This document shows, in pieces, positions 33,289-35,724 of a stretch of 35,724 nucleotides of DNA. The position numbers and the translations under genes were made by a program. Within the stretch, counting starts at the first letter, position 1. Every line of letters begins with the position of its first letter. This stretch comes from Acidobacteriota bacterium. GTDB lineage: Bacteria; Acidobacteriota; Terriglobia; Bryobacterales; Bryobacteraceae. The stretch covers positions 1-35,724 of the forward strand of contig QHXW01000074.1 of the NCBI GenBank assembly GCA_003223115.1, read 5' to 3'. The notes below the pieces were generated by a model, which had not been told where the DNA came from, did not search any database, and saw only the letters and a list, made by a program, of their open reading frames with translations.

Positions 33289-35220
33289 CTACCCGCGATA
33301 GTTCGCAATCAGACGATTGATCACATCCTGGTGGATCTTGACTTTGCCGTCTTTGATGAGCTGCTCACGCACTCCAACCTCGAATAACTGGTAGCGCTCC
33401 ACCGCGATCTTTGATTTCAGCTCGTCGCGGATAGCAGAGCGTTGCGCCGCCAGTTCGCTCATGTCGGCTGGGACATGACTGACCACTTTCACCACGATGC
33501 GGTTGCCTTGCACAGGAATGGGCCCGAAGACAGAACCAGATGGTCTGGTGAAGGCGTCGTTGATCGAACTCGCCGGCCCAAGACCTTCCACGGCGCCCGC
33601 CCTGTCAAACTCGGGAGGGGTCTTCAATTCCAGACCCAAAGATTTTGCGGCTTTCTCGAGATCGCCGCCCGTGGAGTTGGCCTTGGTCACGAGTTCATCG
33701 GCACGTCTCGCGACCAGTTGATCCAGTTTTTGGCGCTCGAGCGTCACGCGGATGCGATTCTGCGCCTCTTCAAAAGTCGCGGGGTGAGTGGGAATCACAT
33801 TCGTCACCGCCGCCATCAGCACGCGATTCGGCGGCACAGCCACTGGCTGCGAAACCTCGTTCTTCTGTAAACCCGTGATGCTTTGCTCGAAGTCACGATT
33901 CACCCCGATGCCCGGGATGGGGTCGCCTGGAGCGATGCTGTCGACCTTCATGGGCGTCGGCAGGTTGAGATCCCGCGCCACTTTATCGGGATCCTGCGGA
34001 TTTGCTTTCAACGCAGCCTGGGATTTATCAATGAGGTCCTGAATCATCTGATTCCCGCGCTGCTTCCGGTATTCCGCCCCGAGTTGCGACTTCACTTCAT
34101 CGAAGGGCGTGAGGTGCGCCTGTTCGTGGTCCAGCACCTGGATGATGTGGTATCCGTATTCGGTTTTTACCAGGCCACTGATCTCCTTCGGCTGGAGCGA
34201 GAACGCCGTGTTCTCGAAGGCTTTCACCGTTTGTCCTCGAACAATCCAATCCAGATCGCCACCTTTGACGGCCGATCCGGGATCTTGGGAGTTCTTGCGG
34301 GCCAGTTCGGCAAAATCGCCCCCGGCTTTGATCTGTTTCAACAGGTCTTCGGCTTGGGCTTTGATTTTGGCTTCTTCTGCTGCCGATTTGCCGGTGGTGG
34401 TCAGCAGGATGTGACGCACCTTGGCCCGCTCCGGAGTACGGAACCGATCCTTGTCGGCGTCGTACATTTTTTGCAGGTCCGCGTCAGAAGGGCTGAAGGT
34501 CTGCTCGACCTTGGCCTGATCAATCACCAGAATGGAGAGCGTGCGCTTCTCCGGCATCGGAAATCCGTTGCGATTCTTCTCGAAGTAATCGCGCATTTCG
34601 GCCGGGCTGACCTGAACTTCGGACTTCAGCTTGTCGGGAGACAGCGAGACGTATTGGATTTTTACTTTGTCGGAGCGGCGCTTGTACTCTTGCTCTATTT
34701 GCCGGTTGCTGACCACGGTGCCTTCAACCAGGATCTGGCGCAGCTTCGCAAAAAGCACCAGCCGGGACATCTCGCTTTCGTACTCCGGGATACTGAGATT
34801 CTGTTGCGCCAGAAAAGCCGCATAGCTTTCCTTGCCCACGAATTTTCCGTCGGGAAATAGCTGAGGAATGGAGGTCCGTATCGCGTTGAAAGTATCTTCG
34901 TCACTGGCCTTCAGCCCCAGCCGCTGAGCTTCGTAAGCCAGAATGCGCTCGTTGATCATCTGCTCGATGATTTGTGGCACGTAGAGCGACACCATGTCAG
35001 GTGGTACGGAGCGGCCGCGCAGCATGTTCTGAATACTGAACTGTGCTTCCCGCATCGTGAGGTTTTCACGCCCAATCTCGGCGATGACGCTGTCTTGGCC
35101 GCGATCCCCGCTACCGTAGCTCGGGATGAGGTAGGTGACCATCGAAAGCGCCACCAACAGCAGCAACCCCGTCAACAAAAAGCGCACAGCCTTATCGCGG
35201 CTGCGAAATAAATCAAACAT
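33289..35220 (-). CDS. Membrane-anchored PpiD/SurA-like peptidyl-prolyl isomerase chaperone
   Basis: This is a 643-residue protein with one N-terminal membrane helix (VRFLLTGLLLLVALSMVTYL) and a large periplasmic part. Residues about 40-200 form the SurA-N-like helical chaperone fold (GRENLTMREAQFSIQNMLRG, IIEQMINERILAYEAQRLGL). One parvulin domain lies at about 265-365: VRHILLTTTGKSAAEEAKIK, FAELARKNSQDPGSAVKGGD and TEYGYHIIQVLDH. The C-terminal part is again helical. It folds exported and outer-membrane proteins. A promoter-like pair lies about 117 bases upstream. Confidence 0.92.
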   Translation of the reverse strand: MFDLFRSRDKAVRFLLTGLLLLVALSMVTYLIPSYGSGDRGQDSVIAEIGRENLTMREAQFSIQNMLRGRSVPPDMVSLYVPQIIEQMINERILAYEAQRLGLKASDEDTFNAIRTSIPQLFPDGKFVGKESYAAFLAQQNLSIPEYESEMSRLVLFAKLRQILVEGTVVSNRQIEQEYKRRSDKVKIQYVSLSPDKLKSEVQVSPAEMRDYFEKNRNGFPMPEKRTLSILVIDQAKVEQTFSPSDADLQKMYDADKDRFRTPERAKVRHILLTTTGKSAAEEAKIKAQAEDLLKQIKAGGDFAELARKNSQDPGSAVKGGDLDWIVRGQTVKAFENTAFSLQPKEISGLVKTEYGYHIIQVLDHEQAHLTPFDEVKSQLGAEYRKQRGNQMIQDLIDKSQAALKANPQDPDKVARDLNLPTPMKVDSIAPGDPIPGIGVNRDFEQSITGLQKNEVSQPVAVPPNRVLMAAVTNVIPTHPATFEEAQNRIRVTLERQKLDQLVARRADELVTKANSTGGDLEKAAKSLGLELKTPPEFDRAGAVEGLGPASSINDAFTRPSGSVFGPIPVQGNRIVVKVVSHVPADMSELAAQRSAIRDELKSKIAVERYQLFEVGVREQLIKDGKVKIHQDVINRLIANYRG

Positions 35221-35336
35221 CGAAAAACTCCCTTGAATCCCGCCGCTCGTACACCTGCGCCGGAAATGGCAAAACGCGAATCAATGGGCGAAAACGCAAA
35301 ACGATTGGATCCGCGGACCTTCTGCGTGGAATTTCT

Positions 35337-35366
35337 ATTATATCAACACCCAGCCTGAGGCCTGAA
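35337..35366 (-). promoter_or_regulatory. Possible sigma-70-type promoter for the PpiD/SurA-like operon
   Basis: On the minus strand a perfect TATAAT (35337-35342) is preceded 18 bases upstream by TTCAGG (35361-35366), a poor -35. Its distance to ATG 35220 is about 117 bases. Confidence 0.35.
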
Positions 35367-35420
35367 GTCCTAAAACCAGGGGATTTCTTGAACTTCCGGG
35401 GTCGAGGGAAGGGCGTTGCC

Positions 35421-35724
35421 CTAGATTGCCTTTTTGCTCTTTGTTTTCTGTACCTTGCCCTGATTTCCCATGCCGCATTCGGCGTGCACCGCGCGCACCG
35501 CCGCCTCGAGACCGTTTCGCCGGACGACAATGGCAATCGTGAGCTCGCTCGAGCCCTGCGCGATGGCAATGATGTTGATGCGCTCCCGCGAAATTGCCGT
35601 AAAAATCCGGCCCGCCAGACCAGGTATGCCTTGCATGCCCTCGCCGACCACCGCCAGCAAACCCACTTGATCGTTCACGTCGATGGGGCTCAAATAGCCG
35701 TGAGCCAGTTCCAGCGCGAGAGCA
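35421..35724 (-). CDS. Aspartate kinase, C-terminal ACT-domain end (5' part outside window)
   Basis: The frame is open to the window edge. About 100 residues are visible: SPIDVNDQVGLLAVVGEGMQ, GIPGLAGRIFTAISRERINI and IAIAQGSSELTIAIVVRRNG. The IAQGSSELxI segment and VVGEGM are typical of the ACT domain of aspartate kinase (also of bifunctional ThrA), where it senses lysine, threonine or both. The last about 16 residues (KVQKTKSKKAI) are basic. Since the tail ends shortly after ACT, this is probably a monofunctional kinase of the lysine/threonine/methionine pathway; there is no homoserine dehydrogenase domain after it. A gap of 200 bases separates it from the PpiD/SurA-like gene. Confidence 0.8.
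   Translation of the reverse strand, partial: ALALELAHGYLSPIDVNDQVGLLAVVGEGMQGIPGLAGRIFTAISRERINIIAIAQGSSELTIAIVVRRNGLEAAVRAVHAECGMGNQGKVQKTKSKKAI

Noticed and set aside
1-35724. CRISPR array, anti-phage defence island, biosynthetic gene cluster, tRNA or rRNA.
   Set aside because: I saw no regular repeat-spacer structure, no Cas, restriction or toxin-antitoxin domains, no PKS/NRPS modules, and no stretch with convincing tRNA or rRNA features.

Overview
The window looks like chromosomal DNA from a high-GC soil bacterium of the Acidobacteriota, probably the Solibacter/Bryobacter side. This is inferred from the gene types rather than a marker gene: a duplicated orphan MacB-like permease (ADOP), DUF5060/DUF4038 and DUF2961 glycan-active proteins, a GH88/105-type hydrolase, a sialate O-acetylesterase-like protein, a PF07642-type porin, and TadE-like proteins beside a non-mobile repeat. 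I see no rRNA, tRNA, CRISPR array, phage or transposase.

Left part (1-11.3 kb): the end of a TPR protein gene, then a glycan-use neighbourhood. It holds an apiosidase-like DUF4038 protein, a DUF2961 protein with C-terminal HEAT repeats, a glucose 1-dehydrogenase-like SDR, an ABC-F ATPase, an unsaturated-glycuronyl hydrolase-like protein, an acetylesterase and a Tat-exported D-threonine aldolase-like PLP enzyme. Three of these genes are broken by one lesion each: an in-frame TAA in DUF2961, an in-frame TAA just after the signal peptide of the esterase, and a one-base slip in a G4 tract of the GH88-type gene. Two fragments of ABC-F coding sequence lie around the GH88-type gene and look like debris of older rearrangement.

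Middle (11.4-18.4 kb): a second ABC-F ATPase, a TadG/TadE/TadE-like mini-locus whose first gene is frameshifted, a 71-residue orphan ORF with a CTAG-rich palindrome upstream, and an ADOP permease gene destroyed by at least eight frameshifts. A 42-base direct repeat (39/42 identical) brackets the Tad-like locus and the orphan ORF.

Right part (18.4-35.7 kb): no broken gene was found. It holds a secreted tandem metallo-beta-lactamase-fold protein, a DUF4337 membrane protein, and a nitrogen block: glnA with Tyr397 retained, a GlnD-like protein with both catalytic motifs altered, and, diverging from it, a tiny membrane ORF overlapping an atypical Amt transporter by GTGA. A minus-strand series of porin, APC permease, PP2C phosphatase and membrane-anchored Ser/Thr kinase follows. 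Then come a YkgJ-type Cys-cluster protein, a DedA protein and a PpiD/SurA-like chaperone in one probable operon, and the ACT-domain end of an aspartate kinase.

I did not find a convincing new multi-gene system. The most interesting points are the degenerate GlnD next to an intact adenylylation-type GlnA and an Amt with a coupled micro-ORF, the clustering of lesions in the accessory half, and the ABC-F debris.
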